Shown: piece by piece, positions 15,366 to 26,127 of the stretch | Numbering within the stretch: the first letter of the stretch is position 1 | Layout of the letters: each line of letters begins with the position of its first letter | Source: Pseudomonadota bacterium | Lineage (GTDB): Bacteria; Pseudomonadota; Alphaproteobacteria; Acetobacterales; Acetobacteraceae | Direction: 5' to 3' | DNA: 29,923 nucleotides | Assembly: GCA_021807975.1 (NCBI GenBank) | Contig: JAKBCJ010000006.1 | Coordinates: 1 to 29,923, forward strand | Translations under genes and position numbers: made by a program | Notes under the pieces: generated by a model | Seen by the model: only the letters and a program-made list of their open reading frames with translations | Told to the model about the DNA's origin: nothing | Databases searched by the model: none

Positions 15366-16457
15366 TCACGCGGCCTCCAGTGCGGCGTTCACATCGCTGC
15401 GCGTCCGCATCAGCGGCTGGATGCGCTGGCCGAACTTATCCATGCCTTCCACGAAATCGTCGAAGGTCAGCATCACCCCGCTCACTCCCGGTACGGTGGC
15501 GTACAGGTCCAGCAGTTCGGCGATGCGTTCGTACGACCCGATCAGGGCGCCGTGCATCGTCGGCATGCGGTTGCGCACCTTCTCGGTGAACCGTCCGGCG
15601 GCGGCGAATTTATCTGCGTTCGGATCGGCCGCGGCCTGCGACTGCCGCCAGCCCAGCGCCTCCAGGTCGATGCCATCGCGGTAATGCTCCCACTTCGCGA
15701 ACGCGGCTGCGTCGGTTTCCTCGGCGATCACCATCATCACCACCAGCGCCCCGCAGTCCCGCCCGGTCTTCGCATTGGCCGCTACCAGCCGTTCGGTGCT
15801 GGGTGCCACCGCGAGCGGATCGTTGATGCCGAAGCTGGAGCAAAAGTTGAAATCGGCATGCGCCGAGGCAAACGCGGTGCCGCTGTCGCTCTGTCCGGCG
15901 CAGATCAGCGGTATGCGGGCGGTGGGCATCGGCAGGCAGCGGCAGTCGTCCATCTGAAAAAAGTCGCCCTTCAGGTCGCACCGGCCGGTGTCCCACAGTT
16001 CCCGCATGATGGTTACGTATTCGGCGCAATAGTCGTAGCGGCGCAGATGGTGGGCCTCGCCGGGCCAGATACCCATCTGGGAGTATTCTTTCTCCTGCCA
16101 GCCAGTGATCATGTTCAGGCCGAAACGGCCATGCGAAATACTGTCGATCGTGACCGCCATGCGTGCGGCGATGGCGGGCGGGACGGTCAAAACCGAGCAG
16201 GTGGCGAATAACTGAATGCGCTTGGTGACGGCGGCGAGTCCGGCCATCAGAGTAAAGGAGTCCAGATTGTAGTCCCAGAACTCCGACGGGCCGCCGAAGC
16301 CGCGCAGTTTGATCATCGATAGCGCGAAATCCAGGCCGTATTGTTCCGCTTGTTCGACCACTTTGCGGTTCAGGTCGAACGAGGGTTTGAATTGAGGGGA
16401 GGTTGTCGAAATCAGCCAGCCATTGTTGCCGATGGGAATGAAGACGCCGACCTGCAT
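15366..16457 (-). CDS. rutA: RutA-like pyrimidine monooxygenase, paralogue 2
   Basis: A 363-residue LLM-class flavoprotein that resembles Escherichia coli RutA strongly from the first residues (GVFIPIGNNGWLIST). Positions I recall as FMN contacts keep RutA identities at RutA numbering: Ile49-Lys50, Asn115, Glu124, Arg140-Tyr141 and Ser190. CAGQSDSGTAF and HADFNFC match the RutA substrate-side region better than paralogue 1 does. RutA cleaves the uracil ring between N3 and C4 to give peroxyureidoacrylate. ATG 16457 follows AGGAG at good spacing. It is the first gene of the minus-strand locus, so its promoter should lie in 16458-16930. The partner reductase RutF is not present in the window. 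Confidence 0.92.
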   Translation of the reverse strand: MQVGVFIPIGNNGWLISTTSPQFKPSFDLNRKVVEQAEQYGLDFALSMIKLRGFGGPSEFWDYNLDSFTLMAGLAAVTKRIQLFATCSVLTVPPAIAARMAVTIDSISHGRFGLNMITGWQEKEYSQMGIWPGEAHHLRRYDYCAEYVTIMRELWDTGRCDLKGDFFQMDDCRCLPMPTARIPLICAGQSDSGTAFASAHADFNFCSSFGINDPLAVAPSTERLVAANAKTGRDCGALVVMMVIAEETDAAAFAKWEHYRDGIDLEALGWRQSQAAADPNADKFAAAGRFTEKVRNRMPTMHGALIGSYERIAELLDLYATVPGVSGVMLTFDDFVEGMDKFGQRIQPLMRTRSDVNAALEAA

Positions 16458-16932
16458 CACTACGCTCCTGGATTTAACTGTATCGCGATTGCCGGATGCG
16501 GAAGGTCGCGCTTCTGTCCTGCCGCCACTCCCGGCCGAGGGGCCATTGCGACACTGGCTGCAACAGCGGAAACGCAACGAAATGGGTGCGTCCTTACATC
16601 TGTCCACCTATCCGATCCCGTGGCGCAGTATCGGTTCGCAGGCGTGGCTTGCGTCAAGCCCGAATCGCGTGGACCTGCCGCCCGGGCGCGATTTTTGCCC
16701 ATTCATTCCTACCCGCATATTCCCGGTACCGCCGCCCCTGCTCGGTCTCCGCCGCCGGGACGGCCGGCGCATACCTGGCCAAAATCAGATTTGGACCCGC
16801 CCGTTCAATCTTGCGGGCCAGGGTGGACGTCCCCAAGCGCATGACGCCGATGATAATCATCCGCTCAGCGGTCTTCAAATCCGCCGGGACACCGCGCATA
16901 CTTGGCGCCAACGTCCACAAGGAAACATGCCA
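16458..16932. other. Divergent intergenic region with no secure gene
   Basis: About 475 bases between the divergent rutA-2 and thiolase genes. It must hold both promoters. Near the rutA-2 side, minus-strand TCGCGATACA (16479-16488) resembles the sequence before rutA-1. A minus-strand frame of 81 codons (16654-16899, beginning MRGVPADLKTAERM) is present, but it lacks a ribosome-binding site and any family I recognise, so it is not called. An AAGGAA sequence at 16919-16924 serves the thiolase start. Confidence 0.5.
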
Positions 16933-18135
16933 ATGCGCAGCGCCGTCATCGTCTCCACCGCCCGCACGCCGATCGGCCGGGCCTACCGGGGCGCCTTTAA
17001 CGATACCCAAAGCCAGGCACTCGGCGGCCACGCCATCGCCCATGCGGTGAAGCGCGCCGGCATCGATCCGGCGGAGGTCGAGGATGTGATCATGGGCGCG
17101 GCACTCCAGCAGGGCGCGCAGGGTTTCAACGTCGCGCGCCAGGCTGCGTTGCGCGCCGGCCTGCCGGACAGCGTCGCCGGCATGTCGGTGGACCGGCAAT
17201 GCGCCTCCGGCCTGATGGCGATCGCCACCGCCGCCAAGCAGATCATCAACGACGACATGCAGATCACCGTCGGCGGCGGCTTGGAATCGATCTCGCTGGT
17301 TCAGACCAATGCCGTCAATCGCAGCCGAGCGCAGGACCCGGAACTGCTGGATCGGGTGCCGGGCCTGTATATGATGATGATCGAAACCGCCGAACTGGTT
17401 GCCGACCGCTATAACGTGTCGCGCGATGCCCAGGACGAATATGCCCTGCGGTCGCAGCAGCGCACCGCCGCCGCCCAGCAGGCGGGACGCTTCGATGACG
17501 AGATCGTGGCCATGCCGACCGAAATGCTGGTGACCGACAAGGCGACCGGCGAAACCACCCACAAGAAGGTTGCGATCGCAAAGGACGAAGGCAACCGGCC
17601 CGAAACCTCGTTGGACGGCCTGAACAGCCTGAAGCCGGTGTTCGCCAATGGTCAGGTGGTGAAGCAGGGGAAATTCATCACCGCTGGCAATGCTTCGCAG
17701 CTTTCCGACGGCGCCTCGGCCTGCGTGCTGATGGAGGAGGCCGAAGCCTCCCGCCGCGGGCTGCACCCGCTTGGCATCTATCGGGGGATGGCCGTTGCTG
17801 GCTGCGCGCCGGATGAAATGGGCATCGGGCCGGTGTTCGCGGTGCCCAAGCTGCTGGCGAAGCACGGGCTGACAGTCGATGACATCGGCTTGTGGGAACT
17901 GAACGAGGCGTTCGCCTGCCAGGTGCTGTATTGCCGCGACCGGCTGGGCATCGATCCGGATCGGCTGAACGTGAACGGCGGCGCGATTTCCATCGGCCAT
18001 CCGTATGGTATGTCTGGCGCCCGTATGACCGGACACGCGCTGATCGAGGGCAAGCGGCGCGGCGCCAAATATGTCGTCGTAACCATGTGCGTCGGCGGCG
18101 GTATGGGCGCGGCCGGTCTGTTCGAGGTGGCCTGA
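16933..18135 (+). CDS. Acetyl-CoA acyltransferase (thiolase family)
   Basis: A 400-residue thiolase. The acyl-enzyme cysteine is Cys90 in DRQCASGL. The general-base His356 is in GGAISIGHPYGMSGAR, the second catalytic cysteine Cys386 is in MCVGGGMGAAG, and NEAFA is also present. This is the typical set for degradative or biosynthetic acetyl-CoA C-acyltransferases. The lack of a neighbouring hydratase/dehydrogenase leaves open whether it works in beta-oxidation, in acetoacetyl-CoA formation or in another thiolytic step. ATG 16933 is preferred because AAGGAA is 9 bases upstream; ATG 16927, two codons earlier, has poorer spacing. The stop is 2 bases from the next ATG, so the esterase is probably co-expressed. 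Confidence 0.9.
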   Translation: MRSAVIVSTARTPIGRAYRGAFNDTQSQALGGHAIAHAVKRAGIDPAEVEDVIMGAALQQGAQGFNVARQAALRAGLPDSVAGMSVDRQCASGLMAIATAAKQIINDDMQITVGGGLESISLVQTNAVNRSRAQDPELLDRVPGLYMMMIETAELVADRYNVSRDAQDEYALRSQQRTAAAQQAGRFDDEIVAMPTEMLVTDKATGETTHKKVAIAKDEGNRPETSLDGLNSLKPVFANGQVVKQGKFITAGNASQLSDGASACVLMEEAEASRRGLHPLGIYRGMAVAGCAPDEMGIGPVFAVPKLLAKHGLTVDDIGLWELNEAFACQVLYCRDRLGIDPDRLNVNGGAISIGHPYGMSGARMTGHALIEGKRRGAKYVVVTMCVGGGMGAAGLFEVA

Positions 18136-18137
18136 CC

Positions 18138-19067
18138 ATGACCGTCGATCCGCAAATCCAGATGCTGCTGGACCTGGGCTCTAAACTGCCGCCGTTGCAC
18201 ACGCTGTCGGTGGCCGACGCCCGCATCCAGTTCGGTGCGCGTGATTTCCCCGGGCTGCGTAAGCCGGCGGTGGCCAGCGTGGTGAACCGCGATATGCAGG
18301 GGCCCGGCGGGTCGCTGGGCTTGCGGGTTTATACCCCCGAAGGGCAAGGTCCGTTTCCGCTGATGGTGTTCTTCCATGGCAGCGGGTTCGTGGTGTGCAG
18401 CCTGGATACGCATGACGGCATGTGCCGCAATCTGTGCGCCGGCACCGGCTGCGTGGTGGTGTCGGTGGACTATCGGCTGGCCCCGGAACACAAATTCCCA
18501 GCCGCACCGGACGATTGCCTGGCCGCGACCCGTTGGGCGGTGGCGAACGCGGCGGCGCTGGGCGCCGATCCAGGACGGGTGCTGGTGGCCGGCGACAGCG
18601 CGGGCGGCAATCTGGCTGCTGTCACCGCGATCCGTATCCGGGATGAGGGCGGGCCGAAGTTGATCGGGCAACTGCTGATCTACCCGGTCACCGACTATTA
18701 TGACTCGGGCATGCCCTCGATGACCGAGAACGCGGAGGGTTACGGCCTGGGCCGCGATGGCATGATCTGGTTCTGGAACCATTATCTGTCCGATCCGTCG
18801 CATGGGGCCCATCCGCACGCCAGCCCGTTCCGTGTCGCCGACCTGTCCGGACTACCGCCGGCCCTGGTGGTCACGGCGCAATACGATCCGTTGCGCGACG
18901 AGGGCGAAGCCTATGCCGTCCGGCTGCGCGAAGCCGGCGTGCCCACCGAAATGAAGCGGTGGGACGGTGTCAACCACGGGTTCTTTTTCTGGCCGGGCGT
19001 GGTGGACCGGGCGAGCGCGGCGATAGATGAGGCGTGCGCGTGGGTGCGGTCGGTCGTGGCGGCTTAA
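18138..19067 (+). CDS. HSL-family alpha/beta hydrolase (esterase)
   Basis: A 309-residue serine hydrolase of the hormone-sensitive-lipase group. The oxyanion motif is HGSG (80-83) in place of the usual HGGG. The nucleophile is Ser154 in GDSAGGNL, the acid is Asp250 in QYDPLRDEG, and the base is His280 in NHGFF. DYRLAPEHKFPAA follows the family pattern. It has no signal peptide, so it is cytoplasmic. With the thiolase it forms a two-gene unit, suggesting hydrolysis of an ester whose acid part enters CoA metabolism, though the substrate is unknown. An imperfect AGCCCC/GGGGCT stem just after the stop may help end transcription between the convergent genes. Confidence 0.9.
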   Translation: MTVDPQIQMLLDLGSKLPPLHTLSVADARIQFGARDFPGLRKPAVASVVNRDMQGPGGSLGLRVYTPEGQGPFPLMVFFHGSGFVVCSLDTHDGMCRNLCAGTGCVVVSVDYRLAPEHKFPAAPDDCLAATRWAVANAAALGADPGRVLVAGDSAGGNLAAVTAIRIRDEGGPKLIGQLLIYPVTDYYDSGMPSMTENAEGYGLGRDGMIWFWNHYLSDPSHGAHPHASPFRVADLSGLPPALVVTAQYDPLRDEGEAYAVRLREAGVPTEMKRWDGVNHGFFFWPGVVDRASAAIDEACAWVRSVVAA

Positions 19068-19095
19068 GCCCCGCCCGGGTCGTTTCGGTGGGGGG

Positions 19096-20532
19096 CTACG
19101 TCGGCCTTCGCATCTGCGAAACCGCGAACCGAACCAGTTCCTCCCGCCGCACCTTGCCGTTTGGGTTGCGGGGAAGTCCCTTAATCTGAAGAATGAATTT
19201 CGGCGCGGACGCTGCCAAGCGCTGCTGGCACAGCGCATTCAGCCGCCCGGCGACAATCGGCGTTGTGGCAACGATCGCGGCCCATATCTGATCGACGCCC
19301 ATGTCGTCGGGGACCCCGAATGCCGCGGCATCCGTGACCTCGGGCAGCGTCAGCAGAACGTCCTCGATCACATGCGGGCTGATTTTGACGCCACCGCTGT
19401 TGATGAACTCACTGACGCGACCGGTGACCGACATGATGCCGTCCTGCGAGACGAAACCGACATCGCCCGAATAGAACCATCCGTCCCGGAACGGCGACGC
19501 CGTCACCTCGGTGTCCCCAAAGTAGCCCGCGATGGTATTGGCGCCACGGATTCGCAGTGTCCCCTCGACCGAGGCGGGCAATGGGTTGTTATCAGCGTCC
19601 ACCGACTGCACCTCGACACCGGCATGGAGGTAGCCAACCGCCCTGCCATCGCGTGGTAATGCGGCCATCGGGGCGGATGCGACGCCGCCTGTCTCCATTG
19701 AGCCAAAATAGGACACGATATTGTCGCAAAGTTTCTGCCGGGCAAGGTCATGGAGCCGGGGAGGCAGAACGCTGCCGCCGACCTCGATGGCCTTCAGCGA
19801 GTCCGGTTTGGCGTGGCCGGGCGGTATCGTGGCGAGGATCGTCTGAAGCGAATTCGGTGCAATCACTATGGCAGTGACGCGATGGCGCCGAATGGCGGCC
19901 AGGGCCTGCGCTGGATTGGTCAGCACCAGCGTGGAACCAGCCCACAGGACGCGCAATGCTGTCGCGAAACCCCATGTTATCCCAAGGCTGACCGCGCAGA
20001 TGTAAACCGGTTCGGGTGGCCCCATCGACAGCGTGTTGCTCAAAACCCTGCTGACCATCGTTTCATGGCTGATGGCGGCAAATTTGGGCATACCCGTGGT
20101 GCCCGAGGACGAAAATATGCGGCAAACTGACGACCCGCCCGCGCTGACCGGCACGTTTGGGACGGGATCAGTGGGGGAAATCCTGGTCCATGACGCGTCG
20201 AACCCGACGCATCTCGTGCCAGACTGCCCGGTGGCACCCGTCGGCAGAAAACAAAAATCCATCCGTTCGGCGGGATAGGACATTTCGGCCGTGACCACAC
20301 CAGCCCGCGCGAATGCCAGAGCCAGGACAAGCGCCGGATATTCGTCGGGACCGGTGACGCCGAGCCCCACTGTCTGACCAGCCGCAACACCCAGGCCGCC
20401 GACGCGTTCGACGACCGTATCAATTGCGCGGTCGAGATCGCGATATGAGATGCCGATGTTATCCACACCGATGACCGCGATCGCGGACGGATGAAGGCGT
20501 GCGACCCGGCGAATAGGATCGGTGATGTTCAT
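19096..20532 (-). CDS. AMP-dependent acyl-CoA synthetase/ligase (ANL superfamily)
   Basis: A 478-residue adenylate-forming enzyme, shorter than the usual 520-650 residues. The core motifs are present: P-loop FSSSGTTGMPK, YFGSMETGG (A5), FYSGDVGF (A7), GRVSEFINSGGVKISP (hinge, A8) and the C-terminal catalytic lysine in NPNGKVRREEL. Members activate carboxylates as acyl-adenylates and transfer them to CoA or a carrier. The motif between the P-loop and A5 is less conserved, so the substrate cannot be predicted. It is monocistronic as far as visible and convergent with the esterase. ATG 20532 is chosen to begin just before the first fold element; an in-frame ATG at 20574 is possible, and neither has a clear ribosome-binding site. 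A 13-bp palindrome lies upstream. Confidence 0.87.
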   Translation of the reverse strand: MNITDPIRRVARLHPSAIAVIGVDNIGISYRDLDRAIDTVVERVGGLGVAAGQTVGLGVTGPDEYPALVLALAFARAGVVTAEMSYPAERMDFCFLPTGATGQSGTRCVGFDASWTRISPTDPVPNVPVSAGGSSVCRIFSSSGTTGMPKFAAISHETMVSRVLSNTLSMGPPEPVYICAVSLGITWGFATALRVLWAGSTLVLTNPAQALAAIRRHRVTAIVIAPNSLQTILATIPPGHAKPDSLKAIEVGGSVLPPRLHDLARQKLCDNIVSYFGSMETGGVASAPMAALPRDGRAVGYLHAGVEVQSVDADNNPLPASVEGTLRIRGANTIAGYFGDTEVTASPFRDGWFYSGDVGFVSQDGIMSVTGRVSEFINSGGVKISPHVIEDVLLTLPEVTDAAAFGVPDDMGVDQIWAAIVATTPIVAGRLNALCQQRLAASAPKFILQIKGLPRNPNGKVRREELVRFAVSQMRRPT

Positions 20533-20596
20533 AGGGCGATCATAACGCTGGTGTATCTGGCCTGCATCGGGCACGGCAGGAATCTTTGGGCGCGCG

Positions 20597-20609
20597 CACG
20601 ATAATCGTG
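20597..20609. promoter_or_regulatory. 13-bp palindrome, possible operator
   Basis: CACGATAATCGTG is a perfect dyad (CACGAT, central A, ATCGTG) about 65 bases upstream of the acyl-CoA synthetase start and just after the PEP-CTERM gene. A one-base centre cannot form a normal RNA loop, so a protein-binding site is more likely than a terminator. No regulator gene is nearby to pair it with. Confidence 0.35.
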
Positions 20610-20630
20610 TACGTGCCGCAATACGTCGGC

Positions 20631-21374
20631 TTAGACGCCGGTCGAAGGCATCCGCCGGCGTCTGCGCGCGACGCCGGTGGCAAATGCGCCAATCGCCAAC
20701 AGTGATGCGCTGATCGGTTCGGGCGCGGGAACAACGAGGTCCCCGCTAATGCCAAATAGCGATGCCAGCGTGGTCGCCGGGAATGAGTAACCGGAATCAA
20801 TGGCAAATGACCCGCCCAAGGGGGAACCGCCGAGTTCCACGGTCGAGTTTCCGAGGCCGTAGTACGTTGTCGTGCCGGAGGTGAATGACGACTCGGTCCC
20901 GCTGCTGTTCGTGCCGGTCCAGACATAGCCATTGGTAGCCGCCGAACCGTCAGCAGCCACGTTGATCGCCGTCAAAAGCGCGCCGCTGAACAGATCGGTT
21001 GTCGATGTCGCGACCTCTGATCCGGTGACGAGGAAAATTGGATCGCTGGAACACGACGGGGTACAGGCAATGTTGGTGATCGCGTTTACCGTATTGGTGC
21101 TGACGATCGCGCTCCAGTTCGTGCCAAGGCCGGCGGCGGACGCCTCTGTCTGTACGATACTATTATAGGTGGAAACCGAAGCGGAGGTCGCGTCAGTCGT
21201 TGATTTTGTTTCGAATATCAAACGATAATGCGTGCCAGGCGTTAGATCGGACAAGGAGATGGGGGCGGCGTCGGAGGCCGCAGGCAGTGCTACGAGGCAA
21301 GCTAACGCAAACACGCTGACGCCTGTCACGCGGCATCCAAATGAGACAGGATAGTGCCAAGCACGATTAGACAT
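20631..21374 (-). CDS. PEP-CTERM sorting-domain surface protein
   Basis: A 247-residue secreted protein. Residues ~1-37 are a signal peptide (VSVFALACLVALPAASDA). The body is rich in Ser, Thr, Gly and Ala with short beta-prone repeats and has no recognised catalytic motif. The last ~34 residues are a classic PEP-CTERM tail: PAPEP, a hydrophobic helix (ISASLLAIGAFATGVA) and a basic cluster (RRRRR). Such tails are removed by an exosortase and usually occur in species that make exopolysaccharide; neither an exosortase nor a polysaccharide cluster is in the window. The gene's codon use appears less GC-rich than that of its neighbours. ATG 21374 is chosen because GAGGG lies upstream and it starts a proper signal peptide. 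Confidence 0.85.
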   Translation of the reverse strand: MSNRAWHYPVSFGCRVTGVSVFALACLVALPAASDAAPISLSDLTPGTHYRLIFETKSTTDATSASVSTYNSIVQTEASAAGLGTNWSAIVSTNTVNAITNIACTPSCSSDPIFLVTGSEVATSTTDLFSGALLTAINVAADGSAATNGYVWTGTNSSGTESSFTSGTTTYYGLGNSTVELGGSPLGGSFAIDSGYSFPATTLASLFGISGDLVVPAPEPISASLLAIGAFATGVARRRRRMPSTGV

Positions 21375-21665
21375 CTCGTTGACCCTCACGACTACGCCAT
21401 TTAGAAGCAAAAACCGTGCCGCTCGCATAAGCAATTCTGAATCAACGATTTGCGTGGATACCACGGCAGCCTCTGGCGGAATGTGTAAAGAATTCCGACA
21501 ATCGCAACTGATCAATCGCGCGGGGGACCTTTATCGTCCGAGACATGCCCCCAACCGTTCACAGGCGGGGCCGCTGTGCATCGCACCCTGCGATCCCCCC
21601 TGACGTCATCAGCGTGACGCCTCGCCGCGGATCAAGCCTTGCGCGACCGCGTGCGGATACCGCCC

Positions 21666-22331
21666 CTACTCCACCGCCGCCCGTAATCCCGCCCCAGCCG
21701 CCAGCGGGCACAATGGCAGCGCCGCCGCCAGCATCGCCGCCAGCAGCAGAAGGTGCGGCCGAGCGGAGAATCCGCCCGCGGCGGCGTCGGCGGCGGCGGC
21801 GCCGAAGATCAGCACCGGGGTGACCAACGGCAGCACCAGCAGCGGCAGCAGCACACCGCCACGCCGAGCGCCCAGCACGATGGAGGCGGCCATGGTGCCG
21901 AACAGCGACAGCAGCAGGCTGCCCAACAGCAGCCCCAGCAGCAGCACGGGAATGGCGTCCTGTGGCATCCGCAGCATGATCGCGACCGGGCCGGCCGCCA
22001 GCAGCAGCGGCACACCGGTCACCACCCAGTGCGACAGCGATTTCGCCGCGGCGATACCGAACGCCGGCAGGCCGGACAGCAACAGCAGGTCCAGCGACCC
22101 GTCGTCCAGGTCGGCGCCGAACAGCCGGTCCAGCGGCAGCAGCGCCGCCAGCAGGGCGCAGACCCAGACTATGCCGGGTGCGATCCGGCCCAGCGTGTCC
22201 GGCGCCGGCCCGATCGCCAGCGGAAACAGTGAGGCGGTCACCATGAAAAACAGCAGCGCCGCCAGTGTGTCGGCGCCGTGGCGCAATGACAGCCTCAGGT
22301 CGCGGGCCAGGACCGCCCAGAAGATTCGCAT
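21666..22331 (-). CDS. ccmB: Heme exporter protein CcmB
   Basis: A 221-residue membrane protein, the normal CcmB length, with about six hydrophobic segments. RDLRLSLRHGADTLAALLFF and the acidic loop LDRLFGADLDDGSLDLLLLSG are family hallmarks. With CcmA it forms an ABC-type complex of cytochrome c maturation system I, which drives release of holo-CcmE from CcmC. Its ATG overlaps the ccmA stop by one base (TGATG), so it is translationally coupled. No ccmC or ccmE/F/G/H gene follows; the next gene downstream is the unrelated PEP-CTERM gene after a 291-base gap with no gene visible. Confidence 0.93.
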   Translation of the reverse strand: MRIFWAVLARDLRLSLRHGADTLAALLFFMVTASLFPLAIGPAPDTLGRIAPGIVWVCALLAALLPLDRLFGADLDDGSLDLLLLSGLPAFGIAAAKSLSHWVVTGVPLLLAAGPVAIMLRMPQDAIPVLLLGLLLGSLLLSLFGTMAASIVLGARRGGVLLPLLVLPLVTPVLIFGAAAADAAAGGFSARPHLLLLAAMLAAALPLCPLAAGAGLRAAVE

Positions 22332-22924
22332 CAGCTCAACCGCAGTTCGGTGGCGCCGGGCAGTGGCAGCGGCACATGGGTTGCCGCCACGACGATGCCG
22401 CCGCCCTGCCGGTGCCGGCCCAGCAGCGAACCGAACCGGTCGATAGAGGCGGTATCCAATCCCAGCGTCGGTTCGTCCAACAGCCATAGAGCGGCGGTGG
22501 AGAGCACCAGACGCGCGATGGCGAGGCGGCGCTTCTGGCCGGCCGACAGCATCCGCGACGGCAGATCGGCCAATGTTTCCAGCCCAACAGCCTCCAGCGC
22601 CGCCGGAATAGATCGGCGGGAAACGGCGGCGGCGAAATGCAGGTTTTCTGTCACGGTCAAACCCGGCTTCACCGCGTCCTGGTGCCCCAGATAGGCGACC
22701 CGCTCGCCATGCTGGGCCAGATCGGCGAAGGCATCCGCGCCATCCCACAGCACCAGCCCGGCCGCCGGACGCACCAGACCGGCCAGCATGCGCAGCAGCG
22801 TGGATTTGCCGGATCCGTTGGCACCGGCCAGAATCAGCCCACCACCCGCCGGCACGGTCAACGACACGTCCTGGAAGACCAGCCTCTCGCCGCGAAATAC
22901 CGCCACCCCTTCCGCCGTCAGCAC
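22331..22924 (-). CDS. ccmA: Heme exporter ATP-binding protein CcmA
   Basis: A 197-residue single ABC ATPase: Walker A GANGSGKST, signature LSAGQKRRLAIARL, Walker B ALWLLDEPTLGLD, and switch His in AATHVP. The short length and the SAGQKRR signature fit CcmA rather than a general importer. It supplies ATP hydrolysis for the CcmABCD-CcmE heme-handling complex at the cytoplasmic membrane. GTG 22924 (beginning LTAEGVAVF after the start) is preferred because GGAAAGG lies just upstream and family members start here; in-frame ATGs at 22975 and 22993 would add 17 or 23 extra basic residues. It diverges from acnA across 244 bases that must contain both promoters. Confidence 0.92.
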   Translation of the reverse strand: MLTAEGVAVFRGERLVFQDVSLTVPAGGGLILAGANGSGKSTLLRMLAGLVRPAAGLVLWDGADAFADLAQHGERVAYLGHQDAVKPGLTVTENLHFAAAVSRRSIPAALEAVGLETLADLPSRMLSAGQKRRLAIARLVLSTAALWLLDEPTLGLDTASIDRFGSLLGRHRQGGGIVVAATHVPLPLPGATELRLS

Positions 22925-23168
22925 CGCGAACCTTTCCGGCTTCCCCGGCGGACACTTCCGCCGCGGCGGGCGCATTGCCCGGATCGCGTGCATATTGCAT
23001 CCGGCGCCACGGCTCCACCCCCGAAACATCCCGCAGCGCACAAGGCCGATGGACGGCTACCGGCCGGTGTGGTTAAAGCCGGGCGTCGTGAATATTTCAT
23101 CCGCGGCGTGTTATCCTCTCACGCCGCCTCAACGGAAGGCGTCTCGCGAACCGAGGCGATAGGAACGC

Positions 23169-25862
<2,694 letters not shown>

Positions 25863-25884
25863 AGTCAGCGTTAAGGCGCTGATA

Positions 25885-25930
25885 CGGGGCTTTCTGGTCT
25901 GCATATGGACCGGGAAGCCCCGCTCTTTGA
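25885..25930 (+). terminator. Probable terminator after acnA
   Basis: CGGGGCTT (25885-25892) pairs with AAGCCCCG (25915-25922), and GGTC with GACC can extend the stem inside. The following CTCTTTGA is only weakly T-rich, so intrinsic termination may be partial. The remaining bases up to the convergent patatin gene at 26128 contain no gene that I can support. Confidence 0.5.
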
Positions 25931-26127
25931 CAGCCGGCGACGATGTTCCGGCCACGATATCCGGTCGATTCGCCGGATAGCGATCAATCCCCGGCGGCTT
26001 GGCCGAAGCGAGAGCTGGCAATTCGCCCCGTCGGTGTGACGTATCGGCTATGACGGCGCATAGCCCGTCCCTCGTCGGGTTGCCGCCAGCGTCATGCGCT
26101 GGCTGGCTGCTTCAGGACAGCGACGGG

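Noticed and set aside
16654..16899. An 81-codon minus-strand frame in the rutA-2/thiolase gap
   Set aside because: No ribosome-binding site and no family that I recognise. It lies in a divergent promoter region and may be chance in GC-rich DNA. Conservation in relatives would reopen it.
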